Positions 49,999 to 58,504 of a DNA stretch of 64,000 nt are shown here, piece by piece. A program made the position numbers and the translations under genes. The stretch spans positions 5,332,001-5,396,000 of the forward strand of contig NZ_CP034550.1 in NCBI RefSeq assembly GCF_009498035.1. The letters run 5' to 3'. The first letter of the stretch is position 1. The number at the start of each line of letters is the position of its first letter. The DNA comes from Saccharothrix syringae. GTDB taxonomy: Bacteria; Actinomycetota; Actinomycetes; Mycobacteriales; Pseudonocardiaceae. The notes under the pieces were generated by a model that worked only from the letters and a program-made list of their open reading frames with translations, made no database searches and was not told where the DNA came from.

Positions 49999-52347
49999 AT
50001 GGGGACCACCGCGCTGGTGCTGCCGCTCGCCGACCCCGCCGCCGACCTGGCCGCGGTCGGCGGGAAGGGCGCCGCGCTCGCCCGGCTCGCCGCCGCCGGC
50101 CTGCCCGTGCCCGACGGCTTCCACCTGACCACCCACGCCTACCGCCGCTTCACCGCGGGCCTCGACATCGACGGGATGCTGCGCGGGGACGACCCGGCCG
50201 CCGCGATCGCCGCCGCCTTCGCCGGGCGCGAGGTCCCCGCGGACGTCGCCGCCGCCGTGCGCGCCGCGCTCCCGCCGGGCCCGGTCGCCGTGCGCTCCTC
50301 CGCGACCACCGAGGACCTGCCCGAGCTGTCGTTCGCCGGCCAGCACGACACGTTCCTCGACGTGCCGGCCGACGGCGTCCTGGACGCGGTCAGGCGGTGC
50401 TGGGCCTCGCTGTGGACCGCGCGGGCCATCGACTACCGCGCCCGCAACGGCATCACCGACCCGGCCCTGGCCGTGGTGGTGCAGCGGATGGTGCCCGCCG
50501 AGGTCGCCGGCGTGCTGTTCACCGCCAACCCGGTCACCGGCGCCCGCGGCGAGACCGTGGTCAACGCCGCGCCCGGCCTCGGCGACGCCCTGGTCGGTGG
50601 CGAGGTCACCCCCGACGAGTACGTCGTCGCCGACGGCCGGGTGCGCCGCGGCGGCGACCTCCTGACCGACGCCCGGGTGCTGGAGCTGGCCGCCCTGGGC
50701 GAGCGCGCCCAGGGACTGTTCGGCACCCCGGTCGACGTGGAGTGGGCCCGGCACGACGACCGCTGGTGGGTGCTCCAGGCCCGCCCGATCACCGCCCTGC
50801 CCGAGGTGTGGAACGACAGCCTGCGCGGCGACTACCTGTGGACGTGCGCGAACCTCCGCGAGGCCGTGCCGAGCGTGATGACCCCGGCGACCTGGTCGCT
50901 GGCCCGGGCCCTCGACGACCGGACCGTCGGCGGCCACCCCACCTCCGGCAACATCGGCGGCCGGTTCTACCTCAACCTCAGCGCGGCCCTCGCGGTCGCC
51001 TCGGCGCTGGGCCTGGGCCGCCCGGCGCGCCGGGCGGCCGAGCAGGTCTTCGGCCCCGTCCCGGCCGACCTGGGCGTGCCGCCGCTGCCGCTGTCCCGCC
51101 CGGCCCTGCTGCGCGCCGCGCTCGGCGCGGCCCTCGTGTTCCTCAGGCAGGACCGCGAGTACCGGGCGCGCATCGACGACCTGCTGGCCACCGCGCCCGC
51201 CGCCGCCGAACGGGTGCTCGCCGCCGTCCGGGCCGCCGGCACGCCCGCGGAGCTGCGCGCCCGCTGGGACTCCGACGTGGACGAGGTGCTCAACGTGCGC
51301 GCCCGCCTGTTCAACATGGGCGCCCGCAACGGCCCGATGTCCTCCACCCGGGTCCGCGGCCGGCTCGTCGCCCTGGTGGGCGAGGACGACGCGGCGGCGC
51401 TGCTGACCGGCGCCCACGGCGCGGGCGGCGAGCTGGTCAGCCTCGGCCCGGTGCTGGGCCTGGCGGGGCTGCGGCGCGGCGAGATCTCCCGCGAGGACTA
51501 CGTGCGCGCGCACGGCCACCGCTTCGACGACGAGTTCGAGGTCTCCGCGCCGCGCCCGGCCGAGGACCCCGCGTGGCTGGACCGGCAGCTCGCCGGCCCG
51601 GACGTCGACCCGCGGGAGCTGCTGGCCGGGCAGGCGGAGCTGCGCGACGCGGCGTGGGCCCGGCTGCGGCGCGCGGTGCCGCCGCGCAAGGCCGCCCGGC
51701 TGCGCCGCCGGGTCGACAAGCTCACCGAACTGGCCCGCGAGCGGGAGCGGGCGCGCTCGGAGTTCGCCCGGGCGTTCGCGGTGCTGCGGGCGTTCCTGGT
51801 GCGGGCGGGCGAGGTGACCGGCCGCGGCGACGACGTGTTCTTCCTGTCCCTCCCGGAAACCCTGCGCCTGCTGGAGGGCGACACCGCGCCGCTGGCCCGG
51901 GTGAAGGCCCGCCGGGCGACCTACGAGCGCTACCGAGCCCTGCCGCCGTACCCGACCCACCTCCGCGGCCGCTTCGAACCGGAGGCGTGGGCCGGCCCGG
52001 CGACCACCCGACCCGACGGCTCCGAGGGCGCGATCACCGGCCTGCCCGGCTCGGCGGGCGTGGCCGAGGGCGTGGCGCGGGTGGTCCTCGACGTCGCCGA
52101 CGGCGCCGCGCTGGAACCGGGCGAGGTCCTGGTGACCACGGTGACCAACATCGGCTGGACCCCGCTGTTCCCGCGCGCCGCGGCCGTGGTGACCGACGTG
52201 GGCGCGCCCCTCTCGCACGCCGCCGTCGTGGCGCGCGAGCTGGGCATCCCGGCCGTGGTGGGCTGCGGCGACGCCACCACCCGGCTGCGCACCGGCGACC
52301 GGGTCCGCGTCGACGGCGGCCGGGGCACGGTCACCCCGCTGCGCTGA
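49999..52347 (+). CDS. PEP-synthase/rifampin-phosphotransferase-like enzyme
   Basis: The 782-residue protein has an ATP-grasp domain (about 1-300: VGGKGAALARLAAAGLPVPDGF pattern, VRSSATTEDLPELSFAGQHDTFL, LQARPITAL). A long helical middle region (about 310-680) follows, then a C-terminal swivelling phosphohistidine domain with TDVGAPLSHAAVVARELGIPAVVG (pattern), whose His would carry the phosphate. This is the layout of rifampin phosphotransferase, which lacks the PEP/pyruvate domain of true PEP synthase. I see no rifamycin-associated element upstream, so antibiotic inactivation is only one option. ATG 49999 is preferred by family length; ATG 49966 adds 11 residues. Confidence 0.82.
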   Translation: MGTTALVLPLADPAADLAAVGGKGAALARLAAAGLPVPDGFHLTTHAYRRFTAGLDIDGMLRGDDPAAAIAAAFAGREVPADVAAAVRAALPPGPVAVRSSATTEDLPELSFAGQHDTFLDVPADGVLDAVRRCWASLWTARAIDYRARNGITDPALAVVVQRMVPAEVAGVLFTANPVTGARGETVVNAAPGLGDALVGGEVTPDEYVVADGRVRRGGDLLTDARVLELAALGERAQGLFGTPVDVEWARHDDRWWVLQARPITALPEVWNDSLRGDYLWTCANLREAVPSVMTPATWSLARALDDRTVGGHPTSGNIGGRFYLNLSAALAVASALGLGRPARRAAEQVFGPVPADLGVPPLPLSRPALLRAALGAALVFLRQDREYRARIDDLLATAPAAAERVLAAVRAAGTPAELRARWDSDVDEVLNVRARLFNMGARNGPMSSTRVRGRLVALVGEDDAAALLTGAHGAGGELVSLGPVLGLAGLRRGEISREDYVRAHGHRFDDEFEVSAPRPAEDPAWLDRQLAGPDVDPRELLAGQAELRDAAWARLRRAVPPRKAARLRRRVDKLTELARERERARSEFARAFAVLRAFLVRAGEVTGRGDDVFFLSLPETLRLLEGDTAPLARVKARRATYERYRALPPYPTHLRGRFEPEAWAGPATTRPDGSEGAITGLPGSAGVAEGVARVVLDVADGAALEPGEVLVTTVTNIGWTPLFPRAAAVVTDVGAPLSHAAVVARELGIPAVVGCGDATTRLRTGDRVRVDGGRGTVTPLR

Positions 52348-52514
52348 CCGGCGTCGGGCGGTGCCACCGCACCGACCACGGCCCGTACCCGCCGGCGTCG
52401 TACCACTTCCACCCGACCGTGTGATCGCAGCGACCCGATCAGCCCTGCCCCCGCCGCGCGCCGCGGCCCGATGCTGTGTCCCGGCAGGGCCACCCAACGC
52501 GCACGGAGGATGTT

Positions 52515-53075
52515 GTGCCCCTCACCGACCTGCTCAAGGCCAAGATCAACCACGGGTTCGACCACCTCGACGTCGACGGTGACGGCCTGCTCACCGAGCA
52601 GGACCACGTCCTCATGGGCCGCCGCGCGGCCGAGTCGCTGGGCCACGCGCCCGGCTCGCCGGAGGAGCGGCGCATCGTGGACGCCTACCTCCGCATCTGG
52701 AACGACCTGCACCGCCCGCACATCCCCGACGGCGGCGAGGCCATCACGCGCGAGCAGTTCCTCACCTCCACCGCCTCCCTCGCCGACGACCCGCGGGCCG
52801 CGCGCGAGACCGTGGGCGCGATCGCGGAGGCGTTCCTGGCCATCGCCGACACCGACACCGACGGCCGCGTCAGCCCGGACGAGTTCCTGGTGTTCCAGCA
52901 CGGCCACTTCCCGGGCCTGAGCGAGGCGGAGTCGGCCGAGGCGTTCCGCCACCTCGACACCGACGGCGACGGGCACCTCACGGCCGAGGAGTTCGTCCGG
53001 GCGTGCGTGGACTACTGGACCAGCACCGACCCGGACAACCCGGGCAACTGGTGGGCCGGTCGGCCCGTGGGCTGA
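52515..53075 (+). CDS. EF-hand calcium-binding protein (calerythrin/CabD-like)
   Basis: The 186-residue cytoplasmic protein has four EF-hand positions. Canonical loops are DVDGDGLLTEQD (about 19-30), DTDTDGRVSPDEF and DTDGDGHLTAEEF. The second (IPDGGEAITREQF) is degenerate and probably does not bind calcium. This matches the calerythrin/sarcoplasmic-type proteins of Streptomyces and Saccharopolyspora, thought to buffer or sense calcium. The GTG at 52515 has GGAGGA just upstream. Confidence 0.92.
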   Translation: MPLTDLLKAKINHGFDHLDVDGDGLLTEQDHVLMGRRAAESLGHAPGSPEERRIVDAYLRIWNDLHRPHIPDGGEAITREQFLTSTASLADDPRAARETVGAIAEAFLAIADTDTDGRVSPDEFLVFQHGHFPGLSEAESAEAFRHLDTDGDGHLTAEEFVRACVDYWTSTDPDNPGNWWAGRPVG

Positions 53076-53134
53076 CACCGCGAGCCGCAAAACCGGTGGA
53101 CGCGGCACGCGCCTCCCGACCACCATCGGTCGAC

Positions 53135-53872
53135 GTGGATCACCAGGACATCTGGGACGAGGACGCGGCCCGGCGCTACGACACGCCGGGCACCGGCATG
53201 TTCGCCCCCGACGTCCTGGGCCCGACCGTCGACCGCCTCGCCCGGCTCGCCGCCGGCGGCAGGGCGCTGGAGTTCGCCGTGGGGACCGGCCGCGTGGCCG
53301 TCCCGCTGGCCGAGCGCGGCGTGCCCGTCACCGGCGTCGAGCTGTCGACCGCCATGGTCGGGCGACTGCGCGAGAAGGCGGACGAGTCGCTGGTCCCGGT
53401 GGTCGTCGGCGACATGGCGAGCGCCGTCGCACCGGGCACGTTCACCCTGGTCTACCTCGTCTACAACACGATCTCCAACCTGCTCACCCAGGACGCGCAG
53501 GTGGAGTGCTTCCGCAACGCCGCCCGCCACCTGGCGCCGGGCGGCCGGTTCGTCGTCGAGCTGTGGGTGCCCGAGCTGCGCAGGCTCCCGCCGGGGCAGC
53601 GGGCCACGGTCTGGCACACCGAGCCCGGCTACATCGGCCTGGACGTCTACGACGTGCTGCGCCAGCAGGTCGTCTCGCACCACTTCACCTTCGACGAGGA
53701 CGGCCGGGCCAGGCTGGACCGCAGCCCGCACCGCTACATCTGGCCGGACGAGCTGGACCTGATGGCGCGGTTGGCCGGGTTCGGGCGCGAGAGCAGGCAC
53801 GCCGACTGGACCGGCGGCGAGTTCACCGCCGACTCGCGCTCGCACGTGACCGTCTACCGCCTCGGCGGCTGA
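53135..53872 (+). CDS. Class I SAM-dependent methyltransferase
   Basis: The 245-residue protein contains a Rossmann-type methyltransferase fold. LEFAVGTGRVAVPLAERG (about 44-61) is the SAM-binding motif I, GVELSTAMVGRLR holds the acidic residue for ribose, VVGDMAS is motif II, and LVYNTISNLLTQDAQVECF and LAPGGRFVVELW follow. It resembles small-molecule methyltransferases (UbiE/Tam-like) but not closely enough to name a substrate. The start at GTG 53135 has no clear ribosome site. It is convergent with the 2OG oxygenase. Confidence 0.82.
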   Translation: MDHQDIWDEDAARRYDTPGTGMFAPDVLGPTVDRLARLAAGGRALEFAVGTGRVAVPLAERGVPVTGVELSTAMVGRLREKADESLVPVVVGDMASAVAPGTFTLVYLVYNTISNLLTQDAQVECFRNAARHLAPGGRFVVELWVPELRRLPPGQRATVWHTEPGYIGLDVYDVLRQQVVSHHFTFDEDGRARLDRSPHRYIWPDELDLMARLAGFGRESRHADWTGGEFTADSRSHVTVYRLGG

Positions 53873-53890
53873 CGGGGCTCGCGGTGGCGG

Positions 53891-54682
53891 TCACGCCGCG
53901 CCGATGATGACCCGCCGGAGGTGCCTGCGCCGATCGGTGAAGGCGTTGCGGGCGTGCAGCATGCGCCAGTTGTCCCACACCAACGCGCCGCCCGAACCGA
54001 TCGGGATCGCCACCCGGGTCCGCCGGAAGTACTCCCTGCCCGCCGCGACGAAGTTCTTCGAGAAATCGTCGGCGCACTCCATGAAGAGCGAGCTGAACCG
54101 CAGCACCGGGCGTCCGTCCACCGCGGTCAGGATCGGTGCCGATGCCTCCTGGTGGATTCCCTCGCTCTCCAGGGTCACCTGGGAGCGCCACCGGTACGAC
54201 CGCCGCGCCAGTTCCGCCCTGTCCTCGGCCGAGAACGTGGCCAGGTACCCGTAGCCGTCGGCCAGCGTCGTCTCGCCGCCGCTGCTCGCGGCCACCACGG
54301 CGTGCAGCACGACATAGCGCGGTGGGACGTCGGGGAATTCGAACCACTCGGTGTGCGGGAGCACTTCGGACCGGTTGTACGGGGTGATGACGTCATCGCT
54401 GATGGCGGGATCCGGTCGCACGTCCCTGACGTACTCGCCGAGGTACTGGGGAACCGGTTCACCCAGGAAACCGAAACCCGTCCGCAGGTCGAACGATTCC
54501 CCCACGTCGTCGACGTACGAATACCCGTGCGCGCGGAGGTCGGACCTCACCGCGTCTTCGTCGATCGGCACGACGCCCCCTTCGACACACGACAGGTCGA
54601 TCGGCGGTGCGAACCCGGCGGGGAACTCGGACGCCCGGGTGCCGGGATGTTTTCGCCGAGTGTCCGACAAGTCGGGGCGCAC
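53891..54682 (-). CDS. TauD/TfdA-family Fe(II)/2-oxoglutarate-dependent oxygenase
   Basis: The 263-residue protein has the jelly-roll oxygenase signature. The facial triad is His-x-Glu in LPHTEWFEF, where many TauD members have HxD, plus a distal His in NWRMLHARNAF. The 2OG-binding Arg is in RRRHLRRVI. The Glu variant and the HAR(N) motif are seen in amino-acid hydroxylases of natural-product pathways. It is divergent from the GGT-ATP-grasp operon, so it probably oxidises an amino acid or peptide in the same pathway. GTG at 54682 is the assumed start; GAGG lies 10 bases upstream. Confidence 0.85.
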   Translation of the reverse strand: MRPDLSDTRRKHPGTRASEFPAGFAPPIDLSCVEGGVVPIDEDAVRSDLRAHGYSYVDDVGESFDLRTGFGFLGEPVPQYLGEYVRDVRPDPAISDDVITPYNRSEVLPHTEWFEFPDVPPRYVVLHAVVAASSGGETTLADGYGYLATFSAEDRAELARRSYRWRSQVTLESEGIHQEASAPILTAVDGRPVLRFSSLFMECADDFSKNFVAAGREYFRRTRVAIPIGSGGALVWDNWRMLHARNAFTDRRRHLRRVIIGAA

Positions 54683-54803
54683 GTACCGGGTACCTCGCGC
54701 GGTTCACCCGATCGGCAGCTCCGCGACCCGCAGGAATGCGGTCCGGCGGCACCGCCGCGGAACCGCACTGGTGCGCCCCTGCCGGTCGGAGCACAATGCC
54801 GCC

Positions 54804-56456
54804 GTGGCGGAGAGCGGGTGGACGCATTCGAAAGAACCGGTTTCCGGTGCGAATGGAATGCTGACCTCGCGGCACCCCCATGCCGCGAGGGCCGGCGCGG
54901 CGGTGCTCCGACAAGGCGGGAACGCGGTGGACGCCGCCATTTCGGCGATCGTCGCGACCGGCGTCGTCCAACCGTTCGCCACCACCATCGGCGGTGGTGG
55001 GGTGGCGACCGTCGCGGCACCGGGCGGACGGGTCCACACCGTCGACTACCGGTCGGAGGCACCGGCCGGGGCGAGCCCCGACATGTACCGGGCGGTCCGG
55101 CCGAGTCGCGGGCTGTACGGCTGGACGGGCGTGCGCGGCGAGGAGAACGAATCGGGGCACGGGGCCGTCGCGACACCCGGCGCGATCCCCGGGCTGGTCG
55201 ACGTGCACCGGGCGTTCGGCCGCCTGCCCTGGCCGGAGGTCCTGGCGCCCGCGGTGTCCCTGGCCCGACGCGGTTTCGAGATGGACTGGTTCGGCACCCT
55301 GATGCAGGGAGCGCACCTGGACCGCCTCACCAGGTACGAGCTGACGGCGAAGACGTTCCTGCGCGATTCCCGCTACCCGTACCGCTCCGCCTCCGCCCAC
55401 CGGGGCGACACGTTCCGCCAACCGGAACTGGCGCGCACGCTGGAGGAGATCGCCGCGGCCGGGCTCGACGGCTACCTCCACGGCAGGTTCCGGGCATCGC
55501 TGATCGACGAGATGTCGGGCAACGGCGGCCTGATCACGGGCGCCGATCTCGCGGACTACCGACCACGCCCCCTGCCGGTGCGGCGAATCGGGTTTCGCGG
55601 GCACACCGTCGTCGGGCCGTCCCACGGGGGCATCCACGAACTCGTGCTGCTGGTGCTCGAACGGACGGGCACGCCGACCGGCGGCATGTCCTCACCGCTG
55701 CGGCTGCACGTGCTGGCCGAGGTCCTCCGGCGCTGCCGCCGCGTCGAGAGCCGTTGTGGCGACGGGATCGAGCCGCCGTGGATCAGCCGGCCGGGGCTGC
55801 CGGGGGAGATCGCCGCGAGCATCGACCCCACCTCCCGGCACGACGGCTGGTTCGACGCGTGGTGGGCCGAGGGGAGCGCGGTGGAACCGCCCGCGCACGA
55901 GAACACCGCTCACGTCTGCGCCGTGGATTCCGACGGCACCGCGGTCAGCCTCACGGAGACCGTCCTCGGTCCTTACGGTTCGGGCGTGACGACAGCGGGC
56001 GGTGTGCTCATGAACAACGCGATGAACGCGTTCGTCCCGGTGCCCGGTCACCCCAACTCGGTGCGGGCCGGCCGCCGGCCGCAGTCGAGCATGAGCCCGC
56101 TGGTCGTGCTGGACGGGACGGGTCGCCCCGTCCTCGCGGCCGGCGCGTCGGGCGGGCAGCGCATCCCCGCGGCCGTGGTCCAGGTGCTCCTCCACATCCT
56201 GGACTGGGGCCTGCCGCCACAGGCCGCGGTCGAAGCACCCCGGGTGGACACCGCGGACGAGACCCTCCTGCTCGACAGCAGGTTCCCGGTCGGGGTCGCC
56301 GCGGCGCTGGAGCGGATGGGCCACACCGTCGAGGTGGTCGCCGAGGACATCTCCACGCTGCACTTCGCCAACCCGTCCGTGATCACCGCCTTCGAGCCGG
56401 GGACCCTCCGCGCCGGCGTGAACCCGTTCAGCACCACCACGGCGGTCGGCGTGTGA
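54804..56456 (+). CDS. Gamma-glutamyltransferase family protein
   Basis: The 550-residue Ntn-hydrolase starts MLTSRHPHAARAGAAVLRQG-like after a short tail (a typical GGT opening, given as pattern). It includes the autoprocessing nucleophile Thr in HENTAHVCAVDSDGTAVS and the SSMSPLVVLDG oxyanion block. The Gly-Gly before the small-subunit end (ASGGQRIP) is kept. No signal peptide is evident, unlike periplasmic GGT, so it may act in the cytoplasm as a biosynthetic transpeptidase or hydrolase. It overlaps the ATP-grasp gene by 4 bases. GTG 54804 is assumed; ATG 54858 is the alternative. Confidence 0.87.
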   Translation: MAESGWTHSKEPVSGANGMLTSRHPHAARAGAAVLRQGGNAVDAAISAIVATGVVQPFATTIGGGGVATVAAPGGRVHTVDYRSEAPAGASPDMYRAVRPSRGLYGWTGVRGEENESGHGAVATPGAIPGLVDVHRAFGRLPWPEVLAPAVSLARRGFEMDWFGTLMQGAHLDRLTRYELTAKTFLRDSRYPYRSASAHRGDTFRQPELARTLEEIAAAGLDGYLHGRFRASLIDEMSGNGGLITGADLADYRPRPLPVRRIGFRGHTVVGPSHGGIHELVLLVLERTGTPTGGMSSPLRLHVLAEVLRRCRRVESRCGDGIEPPWISRPGLPGEIAASIDPTSRHDGWFDAWWAEGSAVEPPAHENTAHVCAVDSDGTAVSLTETVLGPYGSGVTTAGGVLMNNAMNAFVPVPGHPNSVRAGRRPQSSMSPLVVLDGTGRPVLAAGASGGQRIPAAVVQVLLHILDWGLPPQAAVEAPRVDTADETLLLDSRFPVGVAAALERMGHTVEVVAEDISTLHFANPSVITAFEPGTLRAGVNPFSTTTAVGV

Positions 56457-57430
56457 GCGGCTTGCGGGTGGTCGTGCTGCGCCCGGCGGTCTTCGACCCC
56501 CTCAACTCCTGGGGGAACGAGGAGTGCGTCGGCGCGGTGGTCGACGCGCTGACCCGGTCCGGCGTACCGGCGGAGTGCCGGACCGTGGAAGACCTCCGGG
56601 AACTGGACGCCCACCGCGGTCGCCCCGGGTTGCTGGCCTTCCCCAACGCCCGGCGCCTCGACGGCTCGGAGTCGTTGATCGAGGCGTTGGCGCGGCGCCG
56701 GATCCCCTTCGTCGGCTCCAGCGGCCCCGGCATGGCGGTCGAGGACAAGTCGTACCTGAAGCGGAGGCTGGCCGCGGCCGGCATCCCGACCCCGCACGGC
56801 ACCGTCTTCGACGGGGACCGGGCCGTGGAAGCGAGCACCGACGGCCTCCGGTTCCCGTTGGTGGTCAAGCCGGTGCGAGGTGCGGAGAGCGTGGGTGTCG
56901 CGAAGCACGAGGACGTGGCATCGCTGCGCACCGCACTCGGTCGGCCCGGCCGGTTCCTGATCGAGGAGTGGCACCGGCACCGGGAGTTCACCGTCGCGGT
57001 GGTGGGGAACGGTTCCGCGCTCGTCGCCGCCCCGGCCGAGATAGTCCTCCCGGCCGGCAAGGACATCCTCGACTCGGACACCAAAGCGCACCGCATAACC
57101 TCCACGCTGGTCCGGGCCGACAGCCGTTCGGCGACCGGGGCGGCGGGAGTCGCGCTCCGGGCGTTCGACGTGCTCGGCCTGCGGGACTGGGCGAGGATCG
57201 ACGTCGTCGTGGACGACGACGGAACCCCCTACGTGATCGACGTCAACACCATGCCCGGACTGCGGCGCGAGATCGGCCACCCGAGTTACTTCCCCCGTTG
57301 CCTGGCTTTCTCCCGAGGTCTCGACTACGACGAGTCGGTGCGCGCCTTGATCGCCGCCTCCGCCTTGCGGCACGGCCTTGAGGTGACGCCCGTTCTGCGG
57401 GCGGCGCACTCGAAGGCCATGGGGCGGTGA
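56453..57430 (+). CDS. ATP-grasp ligase related to D-Ala-D-Ala ligase
   Basis: The 325-residue protein has the ATP-grasp fold. There is an N-terminal lobe ending FVGSSGPGMAVEDKSYLKRRLAAAGIPTP (pattern), a nucleotide lobe with FPLVVKPVRGAESVGVAK (Lys-binding), LIEEW and EFTVAVVGNG, and metal ligands in RIDVVVDD and YVIDVNTMPG. The last contains the conserved Asn of the D-Ala-D-Ala ligase group. Ddl proper is usually near the cell-wall genes. Here it is coupled (GTGA) to a gamma-glutamyltransferase and a 2-hydroxyacid dehydrogenase, so a role joining two amino acids or an amino and a hydroxy acid in a small pathway is more likely. Confidence 0.86.
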   Translation: MSGLRVVVLRPAVFDPLNSWGNEECVGAVVDALTRSGVPAECRTVEDLRELDAHRGRPGLLAFPNARRLDGSESLIEALARRRIPFVGSSGPGMAVEDKSYLKRRLAAAGIPTPHGTVFDGDRAVEASTDGLRFPLVVKPVRGAESVGVAKHEDVASLRTALGRPGRFLIEEWHRHREFTVAVVGNGSALVAAPAEIVLPAGKDILDSDTKAHRITSTLVRADSRSATGAAGVALRAFDVLGLRDWARIDVVVDDDGTPYVIDVNTMPGLRREIGHPSYFPRCLAFSRGLDYDESVRALIAASALRHGLEVTPVLRAAHSKAMGR

Positions 57431-58479
57431 ACGCCACCCGGCCGCACCGCCCCGGCTTCCGCACGCGTGCGGAGAGGTGGCCACCACCACCGGATGAACC
57501 TCCGACTCCGGCCGAACCCACCAGCCCGCTCCGGGCGCGGGTGCGGAACAATCGCCGCGTGGGCCCCACAGTCTTCGTCGCGCTGGCGGACCTCCTCGCC
57601 AACCCGAGCGCACGTGCCGCCCTGGAGCGGCAGTTCCCGCGGATCGTCGTCGCGACCGAGCGCGTGCGCGCGCTCGACGAGCTCACGGACCTCGGGGCAT
57701 CGGTGGACGCGGTCATCGTCGGGGTGCGCGAACGGGTCGACGCGGCGCTGCTCGACGAACTCCCGAACCTCAGGGTCCTCGGCTCGGTCAGCGTCGGCAC
57801 CGACCACCTCGACCGGCCGGCCCTGGACGGGCGGGGGGTGCGCGTGGTCACCACCCCGGGCGTCAACGCCGTCTCCGTCGCCGAGCACGCGCTCGCCATG
57901 ATCCTCGGCCTGGCCAAGCGGATCGTGCCCGCCCACGCCGCGGTGCTGTCGGGCGAGGACCGCGCCGGCCTGGCCTCGCCGCCGGTGGAGGTCCGCGGGC
58001 TGCGGGTCGGCGTGCTGGGGGCCGGGGCGACCGCCGGTGCCCTGGTCCCCCTGCTGAAGGCCCTGGGGACCGAGGTGCTGAGCTGGACCAGGGACCCGGC
58101 GAAGCACCCCGGGCTCGCCTGCGCCGACCTCGCCACGATCTTCCGGCGCAGTGACGTGGTCAGCGTCAACCTGCCGCTGACGCCCGAGACCCGCGGGCTG
58201 GTGGGCTACGACCTGCTCTCCGCGCTCCCGCGGGGGGCCATCGTGGTCAACGTCGCGCGCAAGGAGATCGTCGACCGCGCCGGCCTGGCCCGGGTGCTGG
58301 CCGAGCGGCAGGACCTGCGGTTCGCGGTGGACGACTTCGAGCTGGCCGCCGACGGCACCGTCGAACTGGTCGGCGAACGGGGGTTGTGGAGCCCGCACGT
58401 GGCCGGGGTGACGGTGCAGGCCCTCGCGGCGATGCAGGACGCGGTGGCGACGGGGGTGGCGGAAGCGATGGCCGGCTGA
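57427..58479 (+). CDS. D-isomer-specific 2-hydroxyacid dehydrogenase family protein
   Basis: The protein carries the NAD-binding GVLGAGATAGAL motif and the family's catalytic residues: Arg in VVNVARKEIVD, Glu in the VDDFELAADGTVE stretch and His in SPHVAGVTV. It would interconvert a 2-keto acid and a D-2-hydroxy acid. From the GTG at 57427 it is 350 residues and overlaps the ATP-grasp gene, but the first 44 residues are Pro/Arg-rich. The GTG at 57559 may be the true start and would give a normal N-terminus. In D-Ala-D-lactate systems a 2-hydroxyacid dehydrogenase partners with an ATP-grasp ligase, an interesting parallel discussed in the findings. Confidence 0.86.
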   Translation: MNATRPHRPGFRTRAERWPPPPDEPPTPAEPTSPLRARVRNNRRVGPTVFVALADLLANPSARAALERQFPRIVVATERVRALDELTDLGASVDAVIVGVRERVDAALLDELPNLRVLGSVSVGTDHLDRPALDGRGVRVVTTPGVNAVSVAEHALAMILGLAKRIVPAHAAVLSGEDRAGLASPPVEVRGLRVGVLGAGATAGALVPLLKALGTEVLSWTRDPAKHPGLACADLATIFRRSDVVSVNLPLTPETRGLVGYDLLSALPRGAIVVNVARKEIVDRAGLARVLAERQDLRFAVDDFELAADGTVELVGERGLWSPHVAGVTVQALAAMQDAVATGVAEAMAG

Positions 58480-58504
58480 ACACCCAGCGAATCGAGTGGC
58501 GCCC

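Noticed and set aside
57427..57558. N-terminal Pro/Arg-rich extension of the 2-hydroxyacid dehydrogenase as a separate small domain
   Set aside because: No conserved features; more likely a start-codon choice issue, with GTG 57559 as alternative.
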